Source of the DNA: Selaginella moellendorffii
Taxonomy: Eukaryota; Streptophyta; Lycopodiopsida; Selaginellales; Selaginellaceae
Assembly: GCF_000143415.4 (NCBI RefSeq)
Contig: NW_003314282.1
Coordinates: forward strand, 543,826-607,825
DNA: 64,000 bases
Direction: 5' to 3'
The notes beneath the pieces are model-generated. The model saw only the letters and a list, made by a program, of their open reading frames with translations, was not told the DNA's origin and made no database searches. The translations under genes were made by a program, and so were the position numbers. Position 1 is the stretch's first letter. Each line of letters begins with the position of its first letter. Below are positions 21,734 to 33,000 of the stretch, piece after piece.

Positions 21734-22142
21734 GTTTGTCTGATAAAAAAAGAGAAGAGACTGGTCAGGTCAGGCAAAGAAAAAAATCCCAGAACTCTTA
21801 CGTTTGTTCGCTCACAAGCTATTGTATAGTGTCTGTCAGACATGAAAAACTCCACGTCAGTGGCATATAAGGAGAAGAACAAAATGTAGTTTACCGATTA
21901 AAAGATCATTCTTTGCGTGGGAAGAACAATGATCTTCCTTCTCGAACAACAATCTATCAGTCATTCACAAGAGAAGATAAACGATGGAATCTTACTTTAA
22001 CACGATCGATCGAGAATTCCTCTTTCCCCGCTTAACGACCAATCCAGTTGATATCCACAAGTTAATAAAAAAACATACAGCGATTCCTTCTTTCCTTTTA
22101 CGTTAGGCAGTCGAAGATCTTCGTGATCTCGACCGATCTCCT
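21734..22142. other. Intergenic, nothing recognised
   Basis: This is the 3' flank of the PPR gene and of the convergent GNAT gene. No open frame of note, RNA gene or repeat is seen. Confidence 0.5.
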
Positions 22143-22507
22143 TTACATCGTCGACTGCTGGAACACTACATCACTCCACTGAGGATTTCGCGGCAGAAAC
22201 GTTTCCTGGGGTGAGAGAGAGTCGATCGATTAAGCTACGAAAAGAAAGAACCCCAGGACAATCTCACCGAAATGTAGCTACAAGTCGGAATGACTCGAAA
22301 TCCCTGCTTCCTGGCACAATCAAACGCGGCCTCGCACAGCTGCGCCGCGATCCCCTGCCCGCGCTTGCTCGGTGGGACATAGGTGTGCTCCAGATCGATC
22401 AGATCCGCCGATCCATCCTTCTTCTTGCTGTAGCTGAGGTACGCGGCGCCATCGGGCGTCCGGAAGCGCAGGGCCGCCTCGTCCCACACCACCGCCATAG
22501 CGCCCAC
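22143..22507 (-). CDS. NATD1/YjdJ-type GNAT-like acetyltransferase (100 aa)
   Basis: Exons 22507-22268 and 22205-22143 join in phase 0 (CSYIS/ETFLPRNP) across a 62-bp intron. The protein is a minimal GNAT fold: an N-terminal strand pair (RFRTPDGAAYLSYSKK), the DLEHTYVPPSKRGQGIAAQLCEAAF segment carrying the acetyl-CoA pyrophosphate loop (R-G-Q-G-I-A), and the C-terminal motif GFRVIPTCSYIS plus FLPRNPQW, typical of this short family. Substrate unknown. Start Met1 or Met4 (MGAM). Divergent from the bromodomain gene 193 bp away. Confidence 0.9.
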
Positions 22508-22700
22508 CTAGAGCCCTAGAAAAGGAATATGCGCCAGCGGGGACGCATATTCCCGGCCCATTGCCTACGACTACTTAATTGTTAGGGTTTCGTGATATTT
22601 TGAGTCTTGCGAGTGAGAGATATGAGGGCGGCGGTGGCGGCGGCGGCGGCTTAGGAGATGAGCTCTCGACGTTCTGCGAGCTAGGGTTTGATCGGGATCG

Positions 22701-24458
22701 ATGAGTCCGTCCTCGCAGCTCACGGCGGCGACCGCCAACGGCACCGCGGCCGCCGTGAGGCCGGAGAAGAAGCAGCAGCTGGAGGCAGATCTTGCGACAA
22801 TCGAGCAGCTGATAGCTCGAATCGCGCGGCTGGAAGATCTGGCGGCGGCGCGCAACAGCAGCGGCAGCAGCCGAAGCCAGCAGGAGGAGATTGTGGCGGA
22901 GGAGCGGCCCCAGCAGCAAGGGCAGCAGGCGGAGGAGCAGCATCCCTGGGATGAGGGCTCCGGCGAGAGGCAATCTTCGTCTCACGGAGGCGAGGACACA
23001 GGTAAGGGCGTGCCTCCCAGTGATGTAGCTTTTACCAAGGAGCGTAGTGCAGTTGGGGCTCGAATGACCGTTGCATCGAGCAGCTCGGACATCCGAGCGG
23101 CCGGGCACAAGAGAGGAGAAGGGGAGGCTGCTGGGCCGGCCATGGCCAAGAAACCCAAGCTCTCGGAGGAGGAGGATCCGGTGAGCGAGGGGAGCTTGAG
23201 CCGGCGAGTCGGGGGTGATGCCGCCGACAACGGATCCAATCACACCATGTCCACTCTCCACTCGAGCGAAGAGACGAGCTCCCAGCGCAGGGACGACTAC
23301 GAGCTACACAAAGACGCCTGGGACAAGGCTCTCCGCGTCCTGGAGGATCTTCGCAACTACAGCAAGGAGGGTTGGGTGTTTTGCCAGCCCGTCCAGTCGC
23401 TGTGGCCGGAGCTCGTGGATTACACCAAGGTGATTGAGAAGCCCATGGATCTGGGGACCGTCAAGAGCCGGGTGCAAAGCAAGTACTACTCGAGTCCCAA
23501 AGGTTTTGCCCGTGATGTGAGGCTCACTTTTGACAACGCCATCCGGTTCAACGCGGCGGGTTCTATGTATCACAAGCTCGCTCTGAAAATGCGGCAAAAG
23601 TTTGAGACGGCTTTTAAGGCGGTGGAGCGGCTTTACAACCGGCCACCCAAGCCGGCGGCCAAAAGTAAGATCAGGCCGCTTGTGGAGGTTGCTCCCCCGC
23701 CGCCGCGGCAGAAGATCGAGATGGTCGAGCAGAAACCCGTCGTGGCTCCGGTGGTGGAAGTAATCGACGTGAAGCAACCCGAGGTTCTGGAAGTGAAAGA
23801 ACAGGTTGCTACTCCTGTGTCTCGAGCGAGGGATCTCGAATTTCCTGCGCCGAAGGCTAAGAAGGTGAAGCTCATGGGGACGAACCCCCGACTGGGACGG
23901 CAAGCCAACAGTCTGGCTTACGGTGGCTGCCGGCTCCTCAGCGCGAAAGAGAAGGCCAAGCTCTCGGAGCTCGTGGATTCGTTTCCGGAGGACAGGATGA
24001 GGAAGGTGATTGAGATAGTCGGGGAGAAGCATCCGGAATTGGTCGGTGCCCCGGAAGTGGAGCTGGACCTGGACAAGCTAGACAAGAACACGTTGTTCAA
24101 TCTCTATCGGCTGGCGATGAACTGGCAGAAGAGCAAGAACAAGGTGCTGGCCAAGTCGAAGAGCTCGCTCACGGCCGAGGACTCCCTGAGTGATGGTCAA
24201 CAGCGGATGCTCATGGACAACAGCGACAACATCGACATCGTTGGCCTGGATTCTCCAGAGCGCGAGAATGGTGGCGAGGAGGGCGAAGAAGCCGGAGAAA
24301 AGAAGACCGATGGTGGAGGAGATAAGGAAACGTCCAGTGACTCGGACTCCGAAACGGGAACAAGCTCCTCCAGCTCCGAGTCGTCCGGGTCCTCGTCGGA
24401 TTCGGAGCTTGACTCGGAAGGGGAGGCCGAGGCAGGGTCGGACAAAGACAAAGGCTAG
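22701..24458 (+). CDS. GTE-type bromodomain/NET (BET-like) transcription regulator (585 aa)
   Basis: One open frame. Residues 1-200 are low complexity (Gln/Ser/Glu) with a helical Leu-rich start and a KRGEG/KKPK basic patch. The bromodomain spans about 205-312, with WPELVDY, the ZA-loop KPMDLGTVKSRV, the YYSSP stretch and the acetyl-lysine-binding Asn at about 284 (RFN). A Pro/Val-rich linker follows. The NET (extraterminal) domain spans about 412-478 (LSAKEKAKLSELVDSFPEDRM, then VELDLDKLDKNTLFNLYRL). The C-terminus is Glu/Asp/Ser-rich. This is the plant Global Transcription factor group E layout: it reads acetylated histone tails and recruits regulators in the nucleus. Good codon phase throughout and no sign of an intron. 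Confidence 0.93.
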   Translation: MSPSSQLTAATANGTAAAVRPEKKQQLEADLATIEQLIARIARLEDLAAARNSSGSSRSQQEEIVAEERPQQQGQQAEEQHPWDEGSGERQSSSHGGEDTGKGVPPSDVAFTKERSAVGARMTVASSSSDIRAAGHKRGEGEAAGPAMAKKPKLSEEEDPVSEGSLSRRVGGDAADNGSNHTMSTLHSSEETSSQRRDDYELHKDAWDKALRVLEDLRNYSKEGWVFCQPVQSLWPELVDYTKVIEKPMDLGTVKSRVQSKYYSSPKGFARDVRLTFDNAIRFNAAGSMYHKLALKMRQKFETAFKAVERLYNRPPKPAAKSKIRPLVEVAPPPPRQKIEMVEQKPVVAPVVEVIDVKQPEVLEVKEQVATPVSRARDLEFPAPKAKKVKLMGTNPRLGRQANSLAYGGCRLLSAKEKAKLSELVDSFPEDRMRKVIEIVGEKHPELVGAPEVELDLDKLDKNTLFNLYRLAMNWQKSKNKVLAKSKSSLTAEDSLSDGQQRMLMDNSDNIDIVGLDSPERENGGEEGEEAGEKKTDGGGDKETSSDSDSETGTSSSSSESSGSSSDSELDSEGEAEAGSDKDKG

Positions 24459-24604
24459 TAAGCTCGATCTCGATCCAAGGTTGGAGGCCAGGAGCAAAAC
24501 AAGGCCCAAGAATGGATTGGACGGATGGAAGTGTACACTAGAAGCAAGCAAGCAAGCAAGCACACTGGGAGAATAAGTCTTCATTGAGTTCTCTGGAAAT
24601 GCGG

Positions 24605-26132
24605 CTAGGCAAGTTTGGCGGCGGCAACTTTTGCTAGCCGGGAGGATCCGTAGAGGGTCTCTTCGAAGCGGATGATCTCGGCCTTGGAACCGTAGGCGAC
24701 CTGTGTCCTGTCGTCGGTGTTGACAACGAGCTTGTCGAGGACTGATTGGTGGCCATCGCTGCTGAATCCTCCGGCGTTTTCGATGAGGAGGCCGAGCGGC
24801 GCTACCTCGAAGAGCAGCCGGAGCTTGGCCTTGGTACTGGGTGAGGTAACGTTGGTGAAGACTCCTTTCTCCTTGACGATGATCTGTGACAGACAGACGA
24901 AGAAGAAACAAGAGCTCTCGTATCGATCGATCAAATCAAGCTCGAGAACGATGAAAAGCTACCTGGTTTACGTCCGGCACCATTCCTCCTGTGTACCGCA
25001 GCGTGTATCTCTCCGTGACGTAGTAATTGATGAGCTGAGAAGAACACACCAACAAACAAACGATGAGAAGTTTTAAGTTCTCTCTTTCGTACGAGGAAGA
25101 GTTCTCTGCCGTACCTTTTCGTACTGTGGATTGTCAAAGGTTGCTCGAAGGTTTCCTGGCGAGAAGAGTTTCCCTTCGCCAATGGAGGTTGTCTCCTTGA
25201 CGTGTTGCCACTTCCCTGATATTGGGATGAATGTAAAGAAAAGTTCTAATTTAAAAAAGGTGGTGGAAGTTTTGCTACCATCGTCCAAGAGGAGGAACTC
25301 GTGGGTGCCCGGATGGCCCTTGATTGCCATGACGTAGGTGGTGCGAGGGCCGTAGATTCCCATGGCGGCCGCGACTTGATCGTTCCCGGTGACCCCGGTG
25401 AGTTTATCGCCCGGCCAAACTCCAAAGATGGTTCCCACGGTGAAGTTCGTGTCAACAATGCTGGATCCATCGAGTGGATCGAATGCGACGCTAAATCCTC
25501 CTGGAAGATCACAGATATAGATCACCCGAAAGTTTGGAGAGAAATCCTCTATCAAAGTCGTCGGAAAGATCTAAAATACCTTCCACGGGTCCTCCCATAT
25601 CGAGGAGCTCAGGATCTTCCTCGGAGCAAGCGTACTTGCAAACGTGGGAGAACCTCAAGGCCTGGATTCACGAGGGGGGATCTTTGAGAATCTTTTCGGC
25701 ATTGTCTGTCCGTACGAGAGGCCTACCTCGAAGAGGAGCTTGTTGGCGAGGAGATCGACGGCCAGCTGCTCGTCGCCGAATGTGTTGACGCACGCCGTGG
25801 CACCGCACGATGCGGTCTTCACCTTGAACGAGATCGTACGGATGGCCTCTCCCATGCAAGTGAGCAGCCTCGCGAGGCTCTTGTCTTTGGTGGATGTGGC
25901 CAGGAATTCCTCCTGGGCGATCACGAATTCGTTCGCATTGGAGCTAGGGAGAGGGGATCTTTCGACTTCTTACCAGGGAATCGCCCAGCTCCGCGCGAGG
26001 AGCTCCCATTCTCACTCCTCTGCCGCTGCTGCTCGACGATCTAGACGACAGCGTCGCGTGGAAATTCGCAATGGAGCTCCCGCCAGACATGAATCCGCTG
26101 GACGACGCGCCCTGCAAGCGCAAGGATTCCAC
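24605..26132 (-). CDS. SBPASE: Sedoheptulose-1,7-bisphosphatase, chloroplast
   Basis: Seven exons: 26132-25974, 25912-25727, 25661-25580, 25500-25279, 25215-25115, 25034-24963 and 24883-24605, all phases consistent, giving 366 aa. The Ser-rich N-terminus (about 50 residues) is a likely transit peptide. The redox Cys pair of SBPase is present (Cys89 and Cys94, in SCGATACVN), as are the metal-binding motif [26 protein letters not shown], and the C-terminal [21 protein letters not shown]. The enzyme dephosphorylates sedoheptulose-1,7-bisphosphate in the Calvin-Benson cycle and is light-activated through thioredoxin. FBPase is the nearest alternative, but the Cys spacing and C-terminal block fit SBPase. 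The N-terminus is a little shorter than in seed plants. Confidence 0.96.
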
Positions 26133-26488
26133 GATTGGATGGTCGGGACCTCACCGAATCTGTGGGACGAGTGATCAGTGTACCTACGAGCTTGGATGAA
26201 TTGGAAATCGCAAAGAGGAGCGCTGGATTGACCCCATTTTGCTGCTGGGCCGCTGCCATGGTCGCCATTCTTGCTGCGCTCGTCGCTCCAACGATCGTCG
26301 CCATTGCCGATCAAGGATCCTCCACCGCTCGCTTGCTCGATTGGATGGATAGAATGACCGTGGCTCAATAAGAGAGCCACGTCAGCAAATGTCCCGTTGG
26401 CTAAAAGCGATAAAAATCTGCCACGCGGGCAAGGGTTTTGGTGACGTGGCAGTTGCTAGGGTTTTTCCACTAATGGGATGGAAGAAGA
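26133..26488. other. Divergent intergenic region (SBPase / PPR)
   Basis: The 356 bp between start codons contain CACGTCA near 26377 and TGACGTGGCA near 26441, both ACGT-core motifs of the bZIP type. Overlapping open frames on both strands (26012-26380) show no domain. It may serve as a two-way promoter. Confidence 0.4.
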
Positions 26489-28783
26489 ATGCGATGGCGC
26501 TGCTCGAGCTTGGAGCAATCCGGCATAATCTCGGCACTCAAGGTATGCGTGAGCTATGGGGATATATGGCGCGGCAGGGAAATCCATTGGGAAGTGATCA
26601 CCAATGCGCGGCATTTGCTCGATATCAGGGTCGCCAACACGCTCATCAGCATGTACGCCAGATGCGGCAGCGTCGCGGACGCTCGCGCGGTGTTCGAGCG
26701 ATTGCCGTGCCATCACGTCGTTTCTTGGACGAATTTGATCCTGGGATACGCGGGAAACGGGGAAGAAGCTCTGGCGCTGGAAATCTTTCGCAGCATGGAG
26801 AAGAGAGGGGTTCATCCGGAGGCTAGAACTTTTGTGGCTGCGTTGGCAGCTTGTTCTGGTCTTGCTGTGAAGGAGGAAGGGATTTTAGTCGGGGAAAAGC
26901 TTGTGAAGCTCGCGAGCTTGGAGCAGGGAATGGATCTACACTCAGTGGCTTGCAAAAGGATGTTTGACGAGGACATCTTCGTGAGGAACACACTGATCGG
27001 GATGTATGCCAAGTGTGGAAGCTTGGTCGACGCGAAGATGGTTTTCAGTCGCATGGAAGCACACAGCGCTGTTTCCTGGAACGCTTTGATACTTGGCTAC
27101 CTCGACAATGGCGAAGCTGGGCTTGCGCTTGAGCTCTTTGCTCAGATGAAAGAAGAAGGGTGTGTTCCAGACGCGAGAACTTTTGCTGCGGTTCTCATGG
27201 CCTGTTCATCGTTGGGCTCTGAGAAGAACTTGGAAGAGGTGATGAGCATCCACTCGCTAGCAGCTTCGACGGCCGGAGGAATAGATATGTACGTGGACAA
27301 TGCGCTGGTTGGAGCCTATGCCAAGTGTGGGAGCATGGGAAATGCTCGCGAGGTCTTCCAGAGAATGCCGTGCCACAACGTTGTTTCATGGACAACTATG
27401 ATCCAGGCGGAGGCCGAGAGTGGCAGCTCCGAGGCGGCTCTGCGAACTTTCGAAGCCATGAAGATCGAAGGCTATGCTCCAAATGCCCGGACTTTCCTGG
27501 CGGTGTTGATGGCCTGTGCCAAACTCGTAGCGACGGAAGAAGTGATCGTGATCGACGAGAAGCCTCTCAAGAACAAGTGCTTGGAGAAGACAAAGGACGT
27601 TCACTTTTACGCCATGGAGTCACGCTGTGTGGACATCTTCGTGGCAAACTCGCTAGTCGACGTCTACGCGAGTTGTGGAAGCATGGGAGACGCTCGAGCG
27701 GTGTTCGAGCGAATGCCTTGCCACAGCGTGGTCTCGTGGAACATCCTGATACAAGGCTACGCCGAAGCACACGGCTGCGAGGGCGAGGCTCTACTCCTCT
27801 TCGAAAGGGTGCCAAGTCCAGACTCGAGAACTTTTGTGGCGGTGCTCACGGCCTGTGCTGCTCAAGCCGAGAAAGAAGTTCCGGAGATAGAAGGCGAGGT
27901 GATTAAGCCGAGAAGCTTGAAGAATGGACAAGAGATCCATTCCCGAGCTGCGAAGCTAAGCATGGACACAGAACTCCACGTCGAGAACAGCTTGGTCGAC
28001 ATGTACTCGAGGTGTGGCAGCATGTCCGACGCTTGGAAAGTGTTCGAGCTCATGAGCCATCGCAACGTTACGTCGTGGACGGCATTGATCCAGGGCTACG
28101 TCCAAGCCAACCAAGCTCGTCTCGCTCTCGAGCTCTTCCAGGAGATGACGATTACGTGCCAGCCGAACTCTCGGACTTTCCTCGCGGCTCTGGCGGCGTG
28201 CGGAGAGCTCGCTTGGCTGCCGAGTGCTCGCTTCATCCACGCCGAGATTTGCAAGCGCGGGCTACTCGACACGGACGCTCCACACTTTGTGGAGGCGAGC
28301 TTGGTGGACGCCTACGGCAAGTGTGGCAGCATGGTGGACGCGGAGATGGTGTTCGATGCGATGCAAACGCCGACGACTGTTTCGTGGGGGGCTCTCATGG
28401 CTGGCTTCAGTCGCTCCTGCGATCACGGCAAGCTCCGGGTCTTCGGCCTGCTCGAGAGGATGGAACGCGAGGGTGGTGCTCCGAATGAAGTGATCTTCCT
28501 GGCGGTGCTCACGGCTTGTAGCCACTTGGGACTGATCGATCGAGGGAGGCAGTGCTTCGAGGCGATGGTGGCAGAGCATGGGATCCAGGCGGGGATCAAG
28601 CACTACCAGTGCGTGGTGGACATGCTCGGGAGGAGCAACCGAGTGGAGGAGGCCGTGGAGCTGCTGGAGCGAATGCCGGTTCCTCCGGATGGGATCACTG
28701 GGAAGACAATGCTGGCAGCCGTGTCAAAGTGGCTGGATCAGTCCCAGGAGGAGGAAATCTACGCGAATGCAAACATGAACTAG
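26489..28783 (+). CDS. PLS-class PPR protein, no DYW domain (764 aa)
   Basis: A single frame. PLS repeats start almost at once (IISALKVCVSYGDIWRGREIH) and continue to about residue 720. P-type (NTLISMYARCGSVADARAVFERLP), S-type (HVVSWTNLILGYAGNG) and L-type (VHPEARTFVAALAACS) units alternate. Two L units carry extra loops of about 25-30 residues (about 133-155 and 460-475) before the HS/IHS motif. The end (GITGKTMLAAVSKWLDQSQEEEIYANANMN) is a rudimentary E region. No presequence is obvious at this start. An ATG 15 bp upstream is in another frame, so either the N-terminus is incomplete or targeting is weak. RNA target unknown. Confidence 0.92.
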   Translation: MRWRCSSLEQSGIISALKVCVSYGDIWRGREIHWEVITNARHLLDIRVANTLISMYARCGSVADARAVFERLPCHHVVSWTNLILGYAGNGEEALALEIFRSMEKRGVHPEARTFVAALAACSGLAVKEEGILVGEKLVKLASLEQGMDLHSVACKRMFDEDIFVRNTLIGMYAKCGSLVDAKMVFSRMEAHSAVSWNALILGYLDNGEAGLALELFAQMKEEGCVPDARTFAAVLMACSSLGSEKNLEEVMSIHSLAASTAGGIDMYVDNALVGAYAKCGSMGNAREVFQRMPCHNVVSWTTMIQAEAESGSSEAALRTFEAMKIEGYAPNARTFLAVLMACAKLVATEEVIVIDEKPLKNKCLEKTKDVHFYAMESRCVDIFVANSLVDVYASCGSMGDARAVFERMPCHSVVSWNILIQGYAEAHGCEGEALLLFERVPSPDSRTFVAVLTACAAQAEKEVPEIEGEVIKPRSLKNGQEIHSRAAKLSMDTELHVENSLVDMYSRCGSMSDAWKVFELMSHRNVTSWTALIQGYVQANQARLALELFQEMTITCQPNSRTFLAALAACGELAWLPSARFIHAEICKRGLLDTDAPHFVEASLVDAYGKCGSMVDAEMVFDAMQTPTTVSWGALMAGFSRSCDHGKLRVFGLLERMEREGGAPNEVIFLAVLTACSHLGLIDRGRQCFEAMVAEHGIQAGIKHYQCVVDMLGRSNRVEEAVELLERMPVPPDGITGKTMLAAVSKWLDQSQEEEIYANANMN

Positions 28784-29080
28784 TTCTGAGCACAAACAAA
28801 GTTTTTTTTTTTTCCGATGGAAAATTGTGACGCTGAGATGGATCAAAAAAAGTTTCTTACATGGAAAGCTGTGATCCTGGATTGAATCAACTTTCTTTTT
28901 ACTGGGAACTTACACAATCCATGATCACTATTCTAGTGCTAGGCTAGTCACTTTGCTCATTGAGGATCTTTGGAACTTTAATAAACACGCCTTCTTTCTC
29001 GCCAACCGAAGCAACCATCGAGTCCCTGTTCAAGCAAAGATCGATTTTTTTACTCAATTCTCATCAAAGAAAATGGATGA
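28784..29080. other. Intergenic between convergent PPR and GatC genes
   Basis: About 300 bp of 3' flanking sequence with T-runs. No gene recognised. Confidence 0.5.
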
Positions 29081-29560
29081 TCACTTCTCCGTGAAATCCA
29101 AATGCTCGTCTCTCCTCAAGCCCCGTTGGCTTTCCACCTCATGACCAACCCGGATCGCGGGATCCACATTGTCAAGCTCAACCTCCTGGAGCTGGCCAAA
29201 CCTTTGATCGTACAAACACTTGTCAAGAGCAAAGAAGTTCTCAGTGATTACCAGCCCACGACCCTCGAAATCTGGGGCCCGATCTCAGCAGCCTGCCATT
29301 GAAAATCTCACGAGCTGGAAAAGCTGGAAAAAAAAAAAACCAAAAACTCCATAGCCAAGCTGTGGATTTACCTCGTCGGGAGTGAGCGATAGCCGCGCCT
29401 TCTCGCAAAGCTCGCCTACATTGGGAGGCTTGACGCACCCAAGAACTCCACGACGAGATTTGCGAGCTCCAATCCTCACAAAACTTCCGCCCCAAGTGAA
29501 ACTCGTCGCGCTGCTCGCCATAGCCGCGAAGAACAAGTCCGACGCTCCAAATCGTGCCAC
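29081..29560 (-). CDS. GATC: Glutamyl-tRNA(Gln) amidotransferase subunit C, organellar
   Basis: Exons 29560-29372, 29292-29252 and 29201-29081 encode 116 aa in consistent phases (DE/AAEIG; G-W split TG/G before FGQLQ). The N-terminal 40 residues look like an organellar presequence (MARFGASDLFF..., Arg/Ser-rich). The GatC signatures follow: PPNVGELCEKARLSLTPDE, GPQISRVVGWFGQLQEVELDNVDPA, and the short LRRDE tail region. GatC stabilises the GatCAB amidotransferase that converts Glu-tRNA(Gln) to Gln-tRNA(Gln) in plastids and mitochondria. Introns are 79 and 50 bp. A downstream Met (MASSATSF) is an alternative start. Confidence 0.9.
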
Positions 29561-29698
29561 GTCTCACATCTCAAAAGCTTTGATCTATCATCGGTTGCCA
29601 TCGATGTAAGCTTTGCTTTATCATCGAACCTTGACAGTACAATACGAGGTATCGCAGTGTTGGCGAATTATTTGGCAAGGAAAAGAGGTGGAAAAAGC

Positions 29699-29884
29699 TC
29701 AAGACGTGTTATTGGGCGAGACCGCCACGCATTGCCGACGTGTTTGAGCACTTGTTAGTTTCTGGGGCTCTTCTCTCTTGAGGTTCTTATAAATAAGCTT
29801 TCTTGTCGCAGCACTAGCTTTATCGGTGATGATACTTTGCGGTACTTCGAGGATTTCCTTGGCTCTGCCAAGATAATCGCCCAA
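29699..29884 (-). CDS. Short hypothetical ORF (61 aa)
   Basis: The frame MGDYLGRAKEILEVPQSIIT then KASAATRKLIYKNLKREEPQK is polar and helix-like, less biased than typical chance frames. I do not recognise it. It lies between the starts of GatC and the Ca2+-ATPase. It may be an exon of an unmodelled gene or chance. Confidence 0.2.
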   Translation of the reverse strand: MGDYLGRAKEILEVPQSIITDKASAATRKLIYKNLKREEPQKLTSAQTRRQCVAVSPNNTS

Positions 29885-30070
29885 TACCTTTGGTTTTGGG
29901 AGTTTTCTAATCGTCTCTCGCGAGCCAGCGAGAACTCATAGAAGTGTGAGAACTTGACAACGCATAGCGGGTTTATAGGGCTGATTTTGGAAGCTAAACC
30001 CTAGCTAAGTTCTTGTCTCTCTTCCAGCAGATTTTCCCTAGGGCACGGAGAGAAGAGATTGTGAGCGGCG

Positions 30071-33000
30071 ATGAGCTTGTTCCATCCCCGGTCACCGCTG
30101 CGCTCGCAGCGCCTGGAGGAGAGCAACAAGAATGTGGATTTGGGGGATCCCGAAGTGGAGGAGGAGGACGACTCTGACGACGACGGTGATGTCTTCAACA
30201 TCCCTCACAAGAAGCCATCGCTGGAGGCTCTCAAGCGCTGGAGGGTAAGTCCTATGGATGGATGGATCGAGTGAGATTTCTAGTTTTCTTAGCTGGTTTT
30301 CGAAATATTTTGGAACGTTTGGTCTTCCCGTTGTGTTTGGTGGGAAGTGGGAGATGAAATTTTCTTGGGCTTTGGGTTCCTGCCTCTTTCCTTTCTTTCC
30401 TGGTGGAACGCTTTGTCTTCCGGGTCGATCACACGTTGCTTCAGGAAAGTGACATGCTGCTGCTCTTTTTGTTCTTGCTGGTCTTACACCATTTTCATTT
30501 CTTGCCTCTTTCCTAGACGTAACTTGCAAGCGCTTGACTCGTGATACTTTTTTTTTTTTTCCTGTAGAAAGCGACTTTGGTGCTCAATGCTTCGAGACGG
30601 TTTCGGTATACATTGGATTTGAAGCGCCAGGAGCAGCTACCGTCCGTGAATCGCTTCCGGATTGGCACGCACGCACTGAGGGCTGTCCAGAAATTCAAGG
30701 ACGCAGCTACAAAAGTAGATCATCCTCCTCCCAAAGGTTATGGAGTTGGACCCGAGAAGCTTGTGCAGCTCGTGCAAGACAGAGATAACGATGGACTTCA
30801 GGCTCTCGGCGGTGTAAGTTTTCTGTTTTGTTTTTTTGTTGGTATGTCATTGAAAAGATGTCCTCGTATTTTTGTCTTGAATAACCAGATTACTGGGCTT
30901 GGAACGGCTTTGCACGTCAATTTGGAAAAAGGCATTGAACCCGATGAGGAGAGTGTCCAGCATCGGCGCGAGGCTTTTGGTGCCAACAGCTATCCGACCA
31001 AGGCTGGGAAATCATTCTGGGTATTGCCAAAGATTTGAACTGCTGGTTCTGATACTTTCTGTTTTGCTTTTCCTAAAGGTCTTTGTGTGGGAGGCTGCTC
31101 AAGATACCACACTTATAATTTTGATGGCTTGCGCTGTGGCATCACTCGCGGCAGAAATGAGCAGTGATGTACATTTTCTAGCGCGAACATTTTCGTCGAA
31201 GGCTGTATTGACCTTTTGCTTGTAGGTGAAAGAAGGATGGTACGACGGGGCAAGTATTGGCTTTGCTGTTCTGGTCGTCATCTTTGTTACAGGTATGAGC
31301 GTGTTACTTCATCTCGTTCTGACTCGTGTCCTATCTCAGCATTTAGCGACTACCGACAATCGCTTCAGTTTCGGAGTCTGAGTCAGGAAAAAAGGAACAT
31401 ACAAATTCAGGTGAACACCTGTTTCTTTTTTTGTTCTGTCCGCTTACGCAGTTAAATCACAGGTTGTTAGAGGGGGAAGAAGGTTTACGACTTCCATTTT
31501 CGACTTGGTGGTCGGTGACATTGTACCTCTAAATATTGGAGATCAGGTGCGGTACTTTTTTACTTTTAACTTTCCTTAAAGCTCCTCTTTACTAAAGATA
31601 CTTTAGGTGCCGGCGGATGGGGTCCTTGTTTCTGGTCACTCTCTGTCGATCGACGAGTCGAGTATGACTGGTGAAAGCGAACCGGTAATACAAAAGTTTC
31701 TTGCTTCTTACACTTGAGACATTGTATTTGCCAGGTTCATGTAGATGGAAAAAGTCCCTTCCTGCATTCCGGCTGCAAAGTGGTCGACGGTTATGGTTCT
31801 ATGCTGGTAATCTCATTTCCCGTTCTTCAATCTACACAAATATGCTTTACACATTTTGTTGTTCTTTCTACAGATAACTGGTGTGGGAATCAATACCGAG
31901 TGGGGTCAAGTAATGGCAACACTTGACGATGACTCCAGCGAAGAAACGCCTTTACAGGTTTGCTATTCTTTAATGTAGCGCTAATGCTAATACTCATGAT
32001 TTAGGTTCGCCTCAATGGTATTGCAACATTTGTTGGTAAAATTGGTCTCTCGGTGGCAGTGTTGGTTTTTGTCATGCTGTTTGTACGGTAAGACTCTCAA
32101 ATGTTCAGACTGGAGAGAAGTTGCTTATTACGGTGTTCTACAGGTATTTTGTGACGGACTTCCGGCGGGCCGCTGGTCCAGATAGGAGGTCAAAAGTTGT
32201 CTTCAGGAACATTGTGGACATTCTTTCTATTGCGGTATGTTTAAACTAGAGCTTGAAACTCTCACAGCTTTTATGTGTTTACAGGTTACCATCGTTGTGG
32301 TTGCTGTTCCAGAAGGATTGCCGCTTGCAGTAACACTAACGTATGTACTGATCTCATGTTTGTGTCTATCTTACTTACGTTTCCTTTATTTTTACTCTCT
32401 AGCCTTGCTTACTCTATGAAGAAAATGATGGCTGATAAGTCCCTGGTAAGTCCCCTAAGTGTTTTGTAAGTATGGTTTTGATTCATTTTTGTTACAGGTC
32501 CGTCATTTGGCTGCCTGCGAAACAATGGGATCTGCAACGACTATCTGCAGTGATAAGACCGGAACCCTGACCTTGAACCAGGTATGATTGTTATGACGGG
32601 AAAGTTATGGTGTTGACTTACCTTGCAGATGACTGTTGTCCAAACTTGGATTGGTGGAGGGTCTTTGGAAGCAGAAGCAGCGAATTCTGTCGGCGGAGAG
32701 ATATCAAAGTGCATTATAGAAGGCATTGCTGAAAACTCCAGCGGGAGCGTTTTTGTTCCAAAGGTATTTAGCTATTTTCTTGTTGTATTGGGATGTTGAA
32801 ATGTCGTTATAGGATGGAGGCGATCCGGAAGTCACAGGTAGTCCAACCGAAAAGGCCATTCTTGGCTGGGGATTAAAAGTATGTGAAGCTTTTACGTCGT
32901 CCTTACCGTTCCCTGACATGTATATTTTTGATAGGCTGGCATGAATTTTGAGGAAGTGAGGTCTTCAAATACTGTAATGCATGTGGAAACGTTCAATTCG